A DNA stretch of 64,000 nt, from the NCBI RefSeq assembly GCF_000407545.1, contig NZ_ASWH01000001.1, positions 1,627,501 to 1,691,500 of the forward strand, given 5' to 3'. Made by a program: the position numbers and the translations under genes. The stretch is from Enterococcus gilvus ATCC BAA-350. Its GTDB lineage: Bacteria > Bacillota > Bacilli > Lactobacillales > Enterococcaceae. This document shows, piece by piece, positions 38,901 through 47,988 of the stretch; position 1 is the first letter of the stretch; every line of letters begins with the position of its first letter. The notes beneath the pieces are model-generated. The model did no database searches. It worked only from the letters and a program-made list of their open reading frames with translations, and was not told where the DNA came from.

Positions 38901-39818
38901 TTGATTGATTTCTTTTCCATTTCAAATAAAGGCATACAAGAAAGTACCACCGAAAAAAATTGGTTATCTGTCTCCAATCCTACAGACGAAGAAAGAAACC
39001 GTTTGCGGAAGGACTATAACCTGCCTGGAAACTTTTTCTCATTGGGTGAAAAGTATTCCAATGTGTCCTTTTTCAAGAAATTCCAGACAGAAAATGATAC
39101 CCCTCTCTGCTTGATGCTGTTTGTTAATATTGAGTCTATCGACGAACCAGAATCCCTCTCTTCGACCGTTACCGTGTTCCTCACTTCGGATGTCTTGATC
39201 ACCGTGAGTGAACAATCGCTGATGGATGAAGTATTGCAGTCCTATCAATCGGAAATCTTTACTAAGGCTGGGCTGATCCTTCACTTGCTGCAAACCATCA
39301 ACCAGCACTATCTGACATTTTTGAAGGAACAACGAAAAACCATCGAAGAAATCAGCCAAGGGACCTCCAACGGCTCCAATAAAAACATTCTCGAATTAAC
39401 GACGCATACTGAGAAAAATCTTGTCTATATCGACAACCTCTTAAAAGAGCAGCGGAAAACCATTAACCAGCTACTAGATTCACGTCTTGTCTCTTCCGAT
39501 AGAGATTTAGCGATCGAAATCGAATTGCAGACAAAGCAAGCAACCACTTCTGTGCAAATCTATCGCGAAATGCTGAGTTCGATCAGCGGCTTGATCGACA
39601 GCATGATGGACAACCGACTAAACCAATTAATGAAGTTTTTAAATACGGCTTCTTTGCTTCTCGCACTGCCCACACTTATCTTCAGTCTATGGGGGATCAA
39701 TACAGGCGGACTCCTATGGCATGATTCTGAAATAGGCTCAATCATGGTCGTCCTTTTAGCATTGATCGTCTCCATTGTCAGCGGCGTTTACTTGTTCAAA
39801 AAAGATTACGATGCTTGA
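38901..39818 (+). CDS. CorA-family divalent cation transporter with GIN motif
   Basis: A cytoplasmic mixed domain (residues 1-135), long charged helices (about 140-250, with KEQRKTIEEI and KEQRKTINQL), then two C-terminal membrane segments: LNTASLLLALPTLIFSLWG near residue 255 and MVVLLALIVSIVSGVYLF near residue 285. This is the CorA layout. The usual G-M-N after the first membrane segment is G-I-N (WGINTGG), as in ZntB-type members, so Mg2+ or another metal such as zinc is possible. The TTG at 38901 with AAGGAGG at 8 bases gives 305 residues; the frame is open upstream without a ribosome site. Confidence 0.85.
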   Translation: MIDFFSISNKGIQESTTEKNWLSVSNPTDEERNRLRKDYNLPGNFFSLGEKYSNVSFFKKFQTENDTPLCLMLFVNIESIDEPESLSSTVTVFLTSDVLITVSEQSLMDEVLQSYQSEIFTKAGLILHLLQTINQHYLTFLKEQRKTIEEISQGTSNGSNKNILELTTHTEKNLVYIDNLLKEQRKTINQLLDSRLVSSDRDLAIEIELQTKQATTSVQIYREMLSSISGLIDSMMDNRLNQLMKFLNTASLLLALPTLIFSLWGINTGGLLWHDSEIGSIMVVLLALIVSIVSGVYLFKKDYDA

Positions 39819-39844
39819 CTGATCCCTAGGTTATAAAATCAAAT

Positions 39845-39900
39845 AAAAAGCCGATCGGCATTTTACTATTCAAAAACATAGTAAATCGTCGATCGGCTTT
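39845..39900. terminator. bidirectional terminator (corA-like gene and ald-tdcB)
   Basis: Long hairpin: AAAGCCGATCG/CGATCGGCTTT outer stem and ATTTTACTAT/ATAGTAAAT inner stem, with T runs on both sides, between converging genes. Confidence 0.9.
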
Positions 39901-39912
39901 ACATTTGTAAAG
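39897..39912. repeat. 16-mer CTTTACATTTGTAAAG, copy 2
   Basis: Identical to 25661-25676. It overlaps the end of the bidirectional terminator downstream of tdcB. A related CTTTACAC stands 14 bases further on. Confidence 0.4.
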
Positions 39913-39955
39913 TATTTCGCTAAAAAACTTTACACTTAAATTTTAATGGTTTCTT

Positions 39956-40963
39956 CTATTTCAATTCGTTCGCTACTGAGAAGTGTCCAATAACGTCTGT
40001 AATACGGTTCAAGTCTACATTCCCGCCGGATACGACAGCAACCACTTTTTTGCCGTTTACATACTTGTCTACTTTTCCAGAAAGAATCGCTGCCGTTGCT
40101 AAAGCGCCCGCGCCCTCAACGACAATTTTTGTACGTTGGATCAAGTCTTTCATCGCTACTTCGATTTCTTGTTCAGATACAGTAACCATATCATCCACTA
40201 ACTCTTCAACAACTTCAAACGTCAAGTTTCCTGGAAATTCTACTGCACAGCCGTCAGCGATCGTTGCGGCTTTTTTATAGCCAACTTTTTTCCCTGCTCG
40301 GAATGAAGCAGTCATCCCATGGATATTGTCTGCTTGGACCCCAATGATATTGATGTTTGGATTGAATGTTTTCATTGCTACTGCAATACCAGAGATCAAG
40401 CCGCCACCGCCGACAGGTACGATAACAGTGTCCACATCCCAAATTGAATCCAAAATTTCAAGACCAATAGTTCCTTGACCAGCCATGACATATTCATCAT
40501 CGTAAGGAGGAATGTAGGTTACGCCAGTTTCTTCAACGATTTTTTCGCAATAAGCTTTCGCATCGTCGAAACCAGAGCCGTGAAGGATCACTTTTGAGCC
40601 GTAGCCTTCTGTTGCTTCCACTTTCGCTTTCGGTGCAGTTTCCGGCATAACGATCGTGCTTTCGATTCCTAATAATTTAGATGTCAATGCTACGCCTTGT
40701 GCATGGTTCCCAGCCGAAACGGCGATAACGCCTTTGTCTTTTTCCGCTTGTGTCAAATGGGCGATTTTGTTAAACGCCCCGCGGAATTTGAAGGACCCTG
40801 TTAATTGCATGTTCTCTAATTTCATGAATACTTGTCCGCCAGTGTTTGCAGTCAAGAACATTGATTGAATCAACGGTGTGACACGTCCATATTGTTTTAC
40901 GACATTTTTTGCTTCATGAATATCTTCGATAGATACAGGCAGCTTTGTCATTGTGTCCGTCAT
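39956..40963 (-). CDS. tdcB: threonine dehydratase, catabolic type
   Basis: PLP enzyme that deaminates threonine to 2-oxobutyrate. The PLP lysine is Lys59 in GSFKFRGAFNK; SAGNHAQGVA is near residue 86 and the glycine loop PVGGGGLISGIA near residue 185. At 335 residues it has no C-terminal ACT domain, which points to the catabolic, isoleucine-insensitive type rather than biosynthetic IlvA. Its ATG shares a base with the ald stop (TAATG), so it is coupled to alanine dehydrogenase, the same pairing as in staphylococci. Confidence 0.92.
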   Translation of the reverse strand: MTDTMTKLPVSIEDIHEAKNVVKQYGRVTPLIQSMFLTANTGGQVFMKLENMQLTGSFKFRGAFNKIAHLTQAEKDKGVIAVSAGNHAQGVALTSKLLGIESTIVMPETAPKAKVEATEGYGSKVILHGSGFDDAKAYCEKIVEETGVTYIPPYDDEYVMAGQGTIGLEILDSIWDVDTVIVPVGGGGLISGIAVAMKTFNPNINIIGVQADNIHGMTASFRAGKKVGYKKAATIADGCAVEFPGNLTFEVVEELVDDMVTVSEQEIEVAMKDLIQRTKIVVEGAGALATAAILSGKVDKYVNGKKVVAVVSGGNVDLNRITDVIGHFSVANELK

Positions 40964-42072
40964 TATAAAACATCTCCTATTTCAGTAAAAGGTACGTCAA
41001 TTGAATCTGCTAACGCTTTGGAAACAACTTTTCCATTATAAACACTTAATCCTGATACTAATGATTCATCTGATTTCAATGCTTCTTCTAAGCCTTTCAC
41101 ACTAACATCTTTAAGGAAAGAAATATTTCCTTTCGCTAATGCGATCGTTGCTGTTCTTGGTGTAGCACCTGGCATATTTGGAACTGCATAATGGATGACT
41201 CCGTGTTTCGTGAATACTGGATCTGCATGGTTCGTTGGTTTGTCGATCGTTTCAACTGTACCACCTTGGTCGATCGCGATATCCACGATCACAGAACCTG
41301 GTTTCATCGATTCAACCATATATTCTTTAACTAATTTTGGTGGTTTTGCTCCTGGAATCAAGACTGTTGAGATAAATACATCTGCTTCTTTGATTTTTTC
41401 TTCCAAGTTTTCAGTATTTGAAACAAGTACATCTACATTATGATCTTTGTAGCGCTCTTGCAATTGTTTGATGCGGTTTTCGTTGACTTCAAGAATGATG
41501 ACGTGACAGCCAATCCCAACGGCCATATCTGCTGAGTTTTCTGCAGCGTTCCCGCCACCTAAGATCACAACAGTTCCTGCTTCAACACCTTCGATACCAG
41601 GAAGCAAGATGCCTTCTCCGCCGTGTTGTTTTTCTAAATAATATTGACCCAAGTTTACTGCACGTCGTCCAGCGATCGCACTCATTGGTTTCAATAATTC
41701 TAATACACCGTTGATTGAGATGTTTTCACCAGATAAAGCGGTCACGCCAACTTCCATCATTTTCTCAACACAGGCTTTATTTGCAGCTAAATGCAAGAAG
41801 CCCCATATGATTTGACCTTTTTTGAAATAGTGATATTCACTTTCCATTGGTTCTTTTACTTTTACGATTAAATCCGCTGTCCACGCTGTATCTGTGTCTA
41901 CGATCTTTCCGCCAGCTTCAACATATTGTTCATTAGTAAAACCTGAACCAGCACCCGCATGGTCATCGACCAATACTTCGTTGCCTGCTTCTACTAATAT
42001 TTTTACATTTTCAGGTGTCATACCTACACGAGCTTCACCTTGTTTTGGATCTTTGATTACGCCGATTTTCAC
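40963..42072 (-). CDS. ald: alanine dehydrogenase
   Basis: NAD+-dependent conversion between alanine and pyruvate plus ammonia. MKIGVIKDPKQGEARVGMTP start with the substrate-binding Arg, FLHLAANKACVEKMM near residue 92, NAD fold VVILGGGNAAENSADMAVGI near residue 170, and IDQGGTVETIDKPTNH near residue 268. 369 residues. The start is GTG at 42072 with TAGGAGTG upstream. With tdcB it forms an amino-acid catabolic pair. Confidence 0.95.
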   Translation of the reverse strand: MKIGVIKDPKQGEARVGMTPENVKILVEAGNEVLVDDHAGAGSGFTNEQYVEAGGKIVDTDTAWTADLIVKVKEPMESEYHYFKKGQIIWGFLHLAANKACVEKMMEVGVTALSGENISINGVLELLKPMSAIAGRRAVNLGQYYLEKQHGGEGILLPGIEGVEAGTVVILGGGNAAENSADMAVGIGCHVIILEVNENRIKQLQERYKDHNVDVLVSNTENLEEKIKEADVFISTVLIPGAKPPKLVKEYMVESMKPGSVIVDIAIDQGGTVETIDKPTNHADPVFTKHGVIHYAVPNMPGATPRTATIALAKGNISFLKDVSVKGLEEALKSDESLVSGLSVYNGKVVSKALADSIDVPFTEIGDVL

Positions 42073-42127
42073 AGTAAATCACTCCTACAAAATTATTATT
42101 GAAGTTCTTTAACTTCAGAACATGTTT

Positions 42128-42155
42128 AATATATCACAATGCTTTTTTTAAACAA
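42128..42155 (-). promoter_or_regulatory. ald-tdcB promoter
   Basis: -35 TTGTTT at 42150-42155, 16-base spacer, -10 TATATT at 42128-42133. A small GAAGTT/AACTTC hairpin at 42101-42116 lies between it and the ribosome site. Confidence 0.55.
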
Positions 42156-42310
42156 CAAACACGACTCAAGTGTTATTGATATCTCATTTTTTCAATAACC
42201 CCGTTCATTTTACCGACTATTTTTTTCTTATAACACTGTTAAATAAGCATTCTTAAATAAGAATACTTTCATTTTGTATTTTTTTATTCTCTTTAAAAAG
42301 TTCTTTTAAT

Positions 42311-42337
42311 AAAAAAACGTGCAATCGCTTGCACTTT
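42311..42337 (-). terminator. second terminator downstream of perR
   Basis: GTGCAA/TTGCAC stem with loop GCGA on the minus strand, followed by GTTTTTTT. The rest of the gap 42156-42390 is AT-rich with no supported gene. Confidence 0.7.
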
Positions 42338-42390
42338 ATTGTGTGATTTTTCTCATTTGTTGAATCATTTGAATCGTGCATTTGAATGAA

Positions 42391-42419
42391 AAAAAAGGCT
42401 GAGGAATTATTCCTCAGCC
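42391..42419 (-). terminator. perR terminator overlapping the stop codon
   Basis: Perfect 10-bp stem GGCTGAGGAA/TTCCTCAGCC whose 3-base loop is exactly the perR stop codon (42407-42409), followed by eight T on the minus strand. Confidence 0.88.
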
Positions 42420-42844
42420 GTTGTTTGACAATCTGGACACAAACCATAAACTTCTAAACGATGCTTATTGATTTGATAACCTGTCAATTTACTTGATGCC
42501 ATTTCTACATCTTCTAATCCAGGATAGAAAAAGTCAACAATCTTTCCACATTCTGTACAAATTGCATGATAATGCTGCTTGTTCGTGAAATCAAAACGAC
42601 TTGCTGCATCCCCGTAATTCATTTCCTGAACGATGCCGATCTCTACGAACTTTCTCAAGTTGTTGTACACTGTAGCCACACTCATATTTGGGAAGCGGCT
42701 TTCTAGCGAACGGAAAATCTCATCAGCTGTCGGATGATTACGGTACTGGATTAAATACTCCAAAATGGCATAACGTTGTGGCGTAATACGAACTCCGCCG
42801 GTCTTTAACTCTCTGACCGCCTGATCTACTGCCTCATTTACCAT
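42407..42844 (-). CDS. perR: peroxide-sensing Fur-family repressor PerR
   Basis: 145 residues. The winged helix includes the recognition segment NMSVATVYNNLRKF. His37, Asp85, His91, His93 and Asp104 all sit at the positions that bind the regulatory metal in Bacillus PerR, and Cys96/Cys99 with Cys136/Cys139 form the zinc site. Asp104 separates PerR from Fur and Zur. PerR represses peroxide defence and iron genes and is inactivated by histidine oxidation. ATG with AGGAGG at 7 bases. The stop lies in the terminator loop. Confidence 0.94.
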   Translation of the reverse strand: MVNEAVDQAVRELKTGGVRITPQRYAILEYLIQYRNHPTADEIFRSLESRFPNMSVATVYNNLRKFVEIGIVQEMNYGDAASRFDFTNKQHYHAICTECGKIVDFFYPGLEDVEMASSKLTGYQINKHRLEVYGLCPDCQTTAEE

Positions 42845-42946
42845 ATAAGCCCCTCCTGTTTGGATTATCTATTAAAATGATACTATTATCTGAGGGGAAA
42901 TACTAGTTGGATTCAAAAATTAATGACTTTCATAAACATATTGGTT

Positions 42947-43867
42947 TTATTCAAACAACTCGGTAGACAAGTAACGTTCGCCATTATCTGGCAACAGAAC
43001 CAATACCTTCTGATTACGATCCATCTTCTTCGCTACTTCGATCGCTGCAAACAATGCTGCGCCTGAAGAAATCCCTACAAGAATCCCTTCTTTTTTGGCG
43101 ATCTCTCGTGCCGTTTCCATACTATCGCTAGCTTTAACCGGCAACACGTCATCATAAATGTCAGTATTTAAAATTTTCGGAACAAATCCTGCACCGATTC
43201 CTTGAATCTTGTGGGGACCTGGTGCGCCGCCTTCTAAAACTGGAGATTCTTCAGGTTCGACCGCGTAAATTTTGATGTTTGAATACATACGTTTTAGTTC
43301 ATTACCGACACCTGTAATTGTTCCGCCGGTGCCCACACCAGCCACAAAAGCATCCAATCCATTTTTTTCAAATGCATTGGCGATTTCTCTCGCTGTCGTT
43401 TGTTCGTGCACTTTTGGGTTCGCAGGATTGTCGAATTGAGCTGGCACAAACCAACCATTTTCCTCTGCTAATTGCGACGCTTTTGCGATTGCGCCCTTCA
43501 TTCCTTCTGGACCAGGTGTTAAGACAAGATCAGCACCATAAGCCTTCATCAATTTGCGACGCTCAATACTCATGGTTTCGGGCATAACAAGTGTAACAGG
43601 ATAGCCCTTAGCTGCACCTACCATCGCCAACCCGATGCCTGTGTTTCCAGACGTAGGCTCGATAATCGTCATACCTGGTGTTAATTTTCCTGATTTTTCT
43701 GCGTCTTCGATCATTCTCAGAGCAATACGATCTTTCACACTTCCGCCAGGATTAAATGATTCCAGTTTAACATAAACCTGCGCCATATCATCCGTCGTCA
43801 TATTTCTGAGTTTTACGATAGGCGTCTCACCGATGGTATCCAAAATTGAATTATAAATTTTTGTCAT
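42947..43867 (-). CDS. cysK: cysteine synthase (O-acetylserine sulfhydrylase)
   Basis: PLP enzyme that makes cysteine from O-acetylserine and sulfide. PLP lysine Lys45 in [34 protein letters not shown] near residue 70, and the phosphate loop [12 protein letters not shown] near residue 177. 306 residues. It stands between the glucosaminidase gene and perR; no T-box or clear terminator was found, and perR has its own leader, so the operon limits are uncertain. Confidence 0.95.
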   Translation of the reverse strand: MTKIYNSILDTIGETPIVKLRNMTTDDMAQVYVKLESFNPGGSVKDRIALRMIEDAEKSGKLTPGMTIIEPTSGNTGIGLAMVGAAKGYPVTLVMPETMSIERRKLMKAYGADLVLTPGPEGMKGAIAKASQLAEENGWFVPAQFDNPANPKVHEQTTAREIANAFEKNGLDAFVAGVGTGGTITGVGNELKRMYSNIKIYAVEPEESPVLEGGAPGPHKIQGIGAGFVPKILNTDIYDDVLPVKASDSMETAREIAKKEGILVGISSGAALFAAIEVAKKMDRNQKVLVLLPDNGERYLSTELFE

Positions 43868-44085
43868 TTTTTCCTCGCTCCATTCCTTACCTTATGTAAG
43901 TTTATACTAACGAATAATGGGCAAAGAAGCGAGAATTTCGCCTTTAAAAATTGTGAATCCCTTCGATTTTTTCGCTTTTCAGAAAGAAAGAAGAGCTATT
44001 CTGAATCTTAACAGAAAATATACTGATTTTTATGACAAAATTGATGCAAGAAAAAGATGGAGCAAGCTGCTCCATCTCTAATTGA

Positions 44086-44955
44086 TTAAATGACGATCGT
44101 GTCACCAGGCATAATCGTTGAATCAGAACTCCAACCATTATCTGCTAATAACTGATCTACACTGATATTAAATTTCTCTGCGATCCCCCAGATCGAATCT
44201 CCAGATTGTACCGTGTAGGATTGACCACTTGCTTGCGATGTGCTGGCAGTTTCTGCTGATTGAGCCGTATTTTGAGTCGCTGCCGATTGTGCTTGATCGG
44301 TCGTTTGGACTGCTGTCCCGGCTCCTGGTGTGTCAAAGCGAGTCAGGTTGTACGTCTGAATCAAAGAAATTAATTTCCCTGCATAACCTGGATCTGTCGC
44401 ATATCGACCCGTTAAGTAGACAGCGGCATCTTGATAGCTGTTCGTGTGGCTTTTCCACGCTCCAGCGTAATACGAACTCGCTAAAAGACTGGCATGTGCT
44501 TGGAAAGACTCCGCATAACTGCTATATACGGCAAAAGGTTCATTCATTGTGACCCATTGGCCGTTTAAATATTCCTTCGTGCTCATGGTAACAGAAGGGC
44601 CGCCGCTATATTCCTTAACGCCAAACAAATTGTAATACGGCGCAGAAGACAATTGAGAAGAGCCAAAGCCTGTTTCGACTAATGCCTGTGCTACCATGAT
44701 CGACGCATAGAGATCACTGGATGCAGACACTTGCATCGCAGAAGCGCCGAGCTGCTCGATGAATGCTGATTGGTTTTGTACTTGACCCATCTCAGCAGCA
44801 TTTGCTTTCACGGTATTCATCGTTAAAACAGCGGGAGAAAGAATCATGGCTGTTCCTAATAACGGCACTGTTTTTTTGGCAGTCTTTATCCGTTTTTCCT
44901 TTTGCTGCGTTCTTATATAATTATACTTTTCGGTACGTGTTTTATATTGATTCAT
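44086..44955 (-). CDS. secreted glucosaminidase (GH73) with C-terminal LysM domain
   Basis: Peptidoglycan hydrolase of 289 residues. A long basic N-terminus (about 30 residues) precedes a hydrophobic segment and a likely signal cleavage after ANA near residue 54. The GH73 domain (about 65-210) carries LYASIMVAQALVETGFGSSQ with the catalytic Glu, YYNLFGVKEYSG and the FAVYSSYAESFQAHA motif. A Gln/Thr/Ser-rich linker and one LysM repeat (YTVQSGDSIWGIAEKFNISV) follow. The ATG at 44955 has GGAGG at 7 bases. Cell separation or autolysis is the likely role. Confidence 0.92.
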   Translation of the reverse strand: MNQYKTRTEKYNYIRTQQKEKRIKTAKKTVPLLGTAMILSPAVLTMNTVKANAAEMGQVQNQSAFIEQLGASAMQVSASSDLYASIMVAQALVETGFGSSQLSSAPYYNLFGVKEYSGGPSVTMSTKEYLNGQWVTMNEPFAVYSSYAESFQAHASLLASSYYAGAWKSHTNSYQDAAVYLTGRYATDPGYAGKLISLIQTYNLTRFDTPGAGTAVQTTDQAQSAATQNTAQSAETASTSQASGQSYTVQSGDSIWGIAEKFNISVDQLLADNGWSSDSTIMPGDTIVI

Positions 44956-45007
44956 TATATACCTCCAGGAAACTTTTGCAGAGCTCCTCATTTTTGGTTA
45001 CTTTAAA

Positions 45008-45036
45008 AGTATAATGCAATCACAATTAACAAACAA
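45008..45036 (-). promoter_or_regulatory. promoter of the glucosaminidase gene
   Basis: -35 TTGTTT at 45031-45036, 17-base spacer, -10 TATACT at 45008-45013, 53 bases before the start. An inverted repeat TCATTAC/GTAATGA with a 12-base spacer sits just upstream (45063-45088). Confidence 0.65.
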
Positions 45037-45147
45037 TTTAAACACCATAAATTCACTAATTTGTCATTACTTCGTAACATCCGTAATGAAATAGTTGTTA
45101 TATTTCTGTTTGAATACACTTGCTTTTTTTATAACTGTCTAGTTATA

Positions 45148-45191
45148 AAAAAAAAGAACGAATCATCAAGATATCATTTCTCGATGATTCG
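45148..45191 (-). terminator. clpB terminator
   Basis: Stem CGAATCATC/GATGATTCG followed on the minus strand by TTCTTTTTTTTT, 36 bases after the clpB stop. Confidence 0.85.
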
Positions 45192-45227
45192 CTCCTGTTG
45201 TTCTTTTAATCGTCGTTTGTATAACGC

Positions 45228-47831
45228 TTAGTCGTTTATTGGTTCATTTTGAAAGACTAGTTGGTCATCGAATAATTCGATGGAGACCTTTGTTTTCGGC
45301 ATGACACGCCCCGCAATTATTTCTTTTGCTAAAGGTGTCTCTACTTCACGCGTTATAAACCGTTTTAAAGGACGCGCTCCGTATTGCGGTTCATACGCTT
45401 TTTCAGCAATCCAGCTTTTCGCATCTTCCGTAATAGCCAATTGAATGTCTTGTTCCTCCAATCGCTGAGACAAATGCTGAACGATTTTCTCAACGATCCC
45501 TTTTACGTCCTCTAAGCTCAATGGTGTAAAGAGAATCGTATCATCAATCCGATTCAAGAATTCTGGTTTGAAATGTCCGCGTAATAGACTTAGTACTTGC
45601 TCTTTCGTCGCTTCTGGAATTTCTCCATCTGCCGTCACACCCTCTAACAATACCTGTGACCCGATGTTGCTGGTCATGATCAAAACAGTATTCTTAAAGT
45701 CCACTAAACGTCCTTTAGAATCTGTCAAACGACCATCGTCTAAGACTTGAAGCAAAATGTTGAATACATCTGGATGGGCCTTTTCGATTTCATCTAATAG
45801 GATAATCGTGTACGGGTTGCGACGAACCGCTTCTGTCAATTGGCCGCCTTCCTCGTAACCGACATAGCCTGGAGGCGCTCCTACTAAACGAGACACCGAA
45901 TGCTTTTCCATGTACTCACTCATATCGATTCGTACCATATGATCCTCTGAATCGAATAAGTTTTCTGCCAACGCTTTTGCCAGCTCTGTTTTTCCGACCC
46001 CTGTTGGTCCTAAAAATAGGAACGAGCCTAGGGGGCGATTAGGATCTTGCAAGCCTGCACGTGAACGTAAGACTGCATCACTTACTGCGTCCACTGCTTC
46101 TTCCTGTCCGATGACACGCTTATGGAGCGTACTATTCAAGCTTAGAAGTTTTTCTCTCTCGCCTTCGACTAATTTTGTCACAGGAATACCAGTCAAACGT
46201 CCGACGACTTGCGCGATTTCGTTTTCGGTCACCGCTTCCTGAACCATTCTGATGTCATTCTTTTGATTTTTTTCTTCCAGATCGGCCAGTTCTTTTTCTA
46301 AATTAGGAATGGTGCCGTGACGGAGTACTGCTGCACGTTCGAGATCGTAATTGTTTTCAGCATCTTCTAATTCATGCTTGGCTTGATCGATTTCAGCCCG
46401 TTTATTCGAAACAACATTTACTTCCTCTTTCTCCGTTTCCCATTGCAACTTCATGGCATTGGTCTCTTCACGGAGATCTGCCAACTCTTCTTGCAAGCTA
46501 GCCAAACGTTTCTTACTTGCATCGTCGCTTTCTTTTTTCAAAGCAGCTTCTTCGATTTCAAGTTGCATCAGCCGGCGCGTCACCTGATCCAATTCCGTTG
46601 GCATCGAGTTCATTTCAACACGAATACTTGCGCTTGCCTCATCCACTAAGTCGATTGCTTTATCCGGTAAAAATCGATCCGTAATATACCGATCAGACAA
46701 AGTAGCGGCTGCCACCAGTGCATTGTCATGGATGTTCACACCGTGATGGATCTCAAAGCGTTCCTTCAACCCACGCAAAATACTGATCGTATCTTCAACA
46801 GTAGGTTCCTTAACAAGAACTTTTTGGAAACGACGCTCCAACGCTTTATCCTTTTCCATATATTGACGGTATTCATCCAATGTTGTAGCGCCGATCAAAT
46901 GAAGTTCACCGCGAGCCAGCATAGGCTTCAATATGTTTCCAGCATCCATACTGCCTTCTGTTTTTCCAGCGCCGACGATCGTATGAATCTCATCGATGAA
47001 CAATAAAATTCGCCCATCTGATTTTTTAACTTCCTTCAATACAGCTTTCAGACGTTCTTCAAACTCTCCCCGGAATTTCGCTCCAGCGATCAAGGAACCC
47101 ATATCTAAAGAAAAGACCGTCTTATCTTTCAGATTCTCTGGTACATCCTTTCTTACGATTCGTTGGGCAAGACCTTCAACGATTGCCGTTTTACCGACAC
47201 CTGGCTCGCCGATCAAGACAGGATTGTTCTTAGTTTTACGTGAGAGGATCCGAATCACATCTCGTATTTCTTCGTCTCGGCCAATGATAGGGTCTTGTTT
47301 TCCATTTTTTACTTGCTGGACTAGATCCACACCGTATTTTTTTAACGCTTTGTAGGTTTCTTCTTGATTTTGTGAGGTCACTCGATCTCCTCCTCGTATG
47401 TCTTCAATGTTTTTTCGTACTTCTTTTTCATTTAATCCCTGCGCAATCAAATATTTCGTCAAGGAATAATTTTTCAATTGCATCAATGCTAATATGACAA
47501 TTTCCGTTGATAGAAAATCATCTTGAAAGTTCTCGCGTAGTTTGTCTGCCTCATTCAGCAGGTTAAATAAATTTTGACTAAGGTTTTGCCCATATTGGAC
47601 ATTACCACCACTAACCGTTGGGTAGTCATCTAATGCCTTGTCTACTTCTTGCTCGAATCGATCAACGTCGATTCCCGCATCCGTATAAAAGTTGCGCCCA
47701 AAGTGATTGGGTTGCAAAAATATTTTCCATAGATGCGCAATGTCGATTTCTTGATGTTTTCTTGTTACAGCAATTTGTTGCGCTTCCGCAATTGCTTCTT
47801 GTAAAGTTGTCGTCATTTTTTCGATATTCAT
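45228..47831 (-). CDS. clpB: ClpB disaggregase
   Basis: Hsp100 chaperone that resolubilises protein aggregates with DnaK. 867 residues: Clp N-domain, first AAA+ module with [18 protein letters not shown] near residue 204, a coiled-coil middle domain (about 400-540, characteristic of ClpB), and second AAA+ module with [18 protein letters not shown] near residue 605. The ATG at 47831 has GGAGG at 7 bases and gives the usual [14 protein letters not shown] start; the frame runs nine codons further without a ribosome site. A CtsR box overlaps its promoter. Confidence 0.97.
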   Translation of the reverse strand: MNIEKMTTTLQEAIAEAQQIAVTRKHQEIDIAHLWKIFLQPNHFGRNFYTDAGIDVDRFEQEVDKALDDYPTVSGGNVQYGQNLSQNLFNLLNEADKLRENFQDDFLSTEIVILALMQLKNYSLTKYLIAQGLNEKEVRKNIEDIRGGDRVTSQNQEETYKALKKYGVDLVQQVKNGKQDPIIGRDEEIRDVIRILSRKTKNNPVLIGEPGVGKTAIVEGLAQRIVRKDVPENLKDKTVFSLDMGSLIAGAKFRGEFEERLKAVLKEVKKSDGRILLFIDEIHTIVGAGKTEGSMDAGNILKPMLARGELHLIGATTLDEYRQYMEKDKALERRFQKVLVKEPTVEDTISILRGLKERFEIHHGVNIHDNALVAAATLSDRYITDRFLPDKAIDLVDEASASIRVEMNSMPTELDQVTRRLMQLEIEEAALKKESDDASKKRLASLQEELADLREETNAMKLQWETEKEEVNVVSNKRAEIDQAKHELEDAENNYDLERAAVLRHGTIPNLEKELADLEEKNQKNDIRMVQEAVTENEIAQVVGRLTGIPVTKLVEGEREKLLSLNSTLHKRVIGQEEAVDAVSDAVLRSRAGLQDPNRPLGSFLFLGPTGVGKTELAKALAENLFDSEDHMVRIDMSEYMEKHSVSRLVGAPPGYVGYEEGGQLTEAVRRNPYTIILLDEIEKAHPDVFNILLQVLDDGRLTDSKGRLVDFKNTVLIMTSNIGSQVLLEGVTADGEIPEATKEQVLSLLRGHFKPEFLNRIDDTILFTPLSLEDVKGIVEKIVQHLSQRLEEQDIQLAITEDAKSWIAEKAYEPQYGARPLKRFITREVETPLAKEIIAGRVMPKTKVSIELFDDQLVFQNEPIND

Positions 47832-47869
47832 AGTCATACCTCCGACAGATTTATTCATTTACATCTACT

Positions 47870-47899
47870 AGTATATCCTTTTGGTCAGTAAAGGTCAAA
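47870..47899 (-). promoter_or_regulatory. clpB promoter with CtsR operator
   Basis: -35 TTGACC at 47893-47898, 17-base spacer, -10 TATACT at 47870-47875. The plus strand 47883-47899 reads GGTCAGTAAAGGTCAAA, fitting the CtsR heptad repeat GGTCAAA-NAN-GGTCAAA with two mismatches in the first heptad. The operator covers the -35 and spacer, so CtsR would block RNA polymerase until heat stress. Confidence 0.85.
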
Positions 47900-47988
47900 C
47901 GATATACTCATCAAAATCAACGTTTATTATTATGAAGAAAAACAAAAAAATGCTACAATTTTCTCATTATCAGAAAGAGAGTGATTCA

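Noticed and set aside
42253..42447. 64-codon minus-strand frame downstream of perR
   Set aside because: It overlaps the perR end, spans both perR terminators and has no ribosome site.
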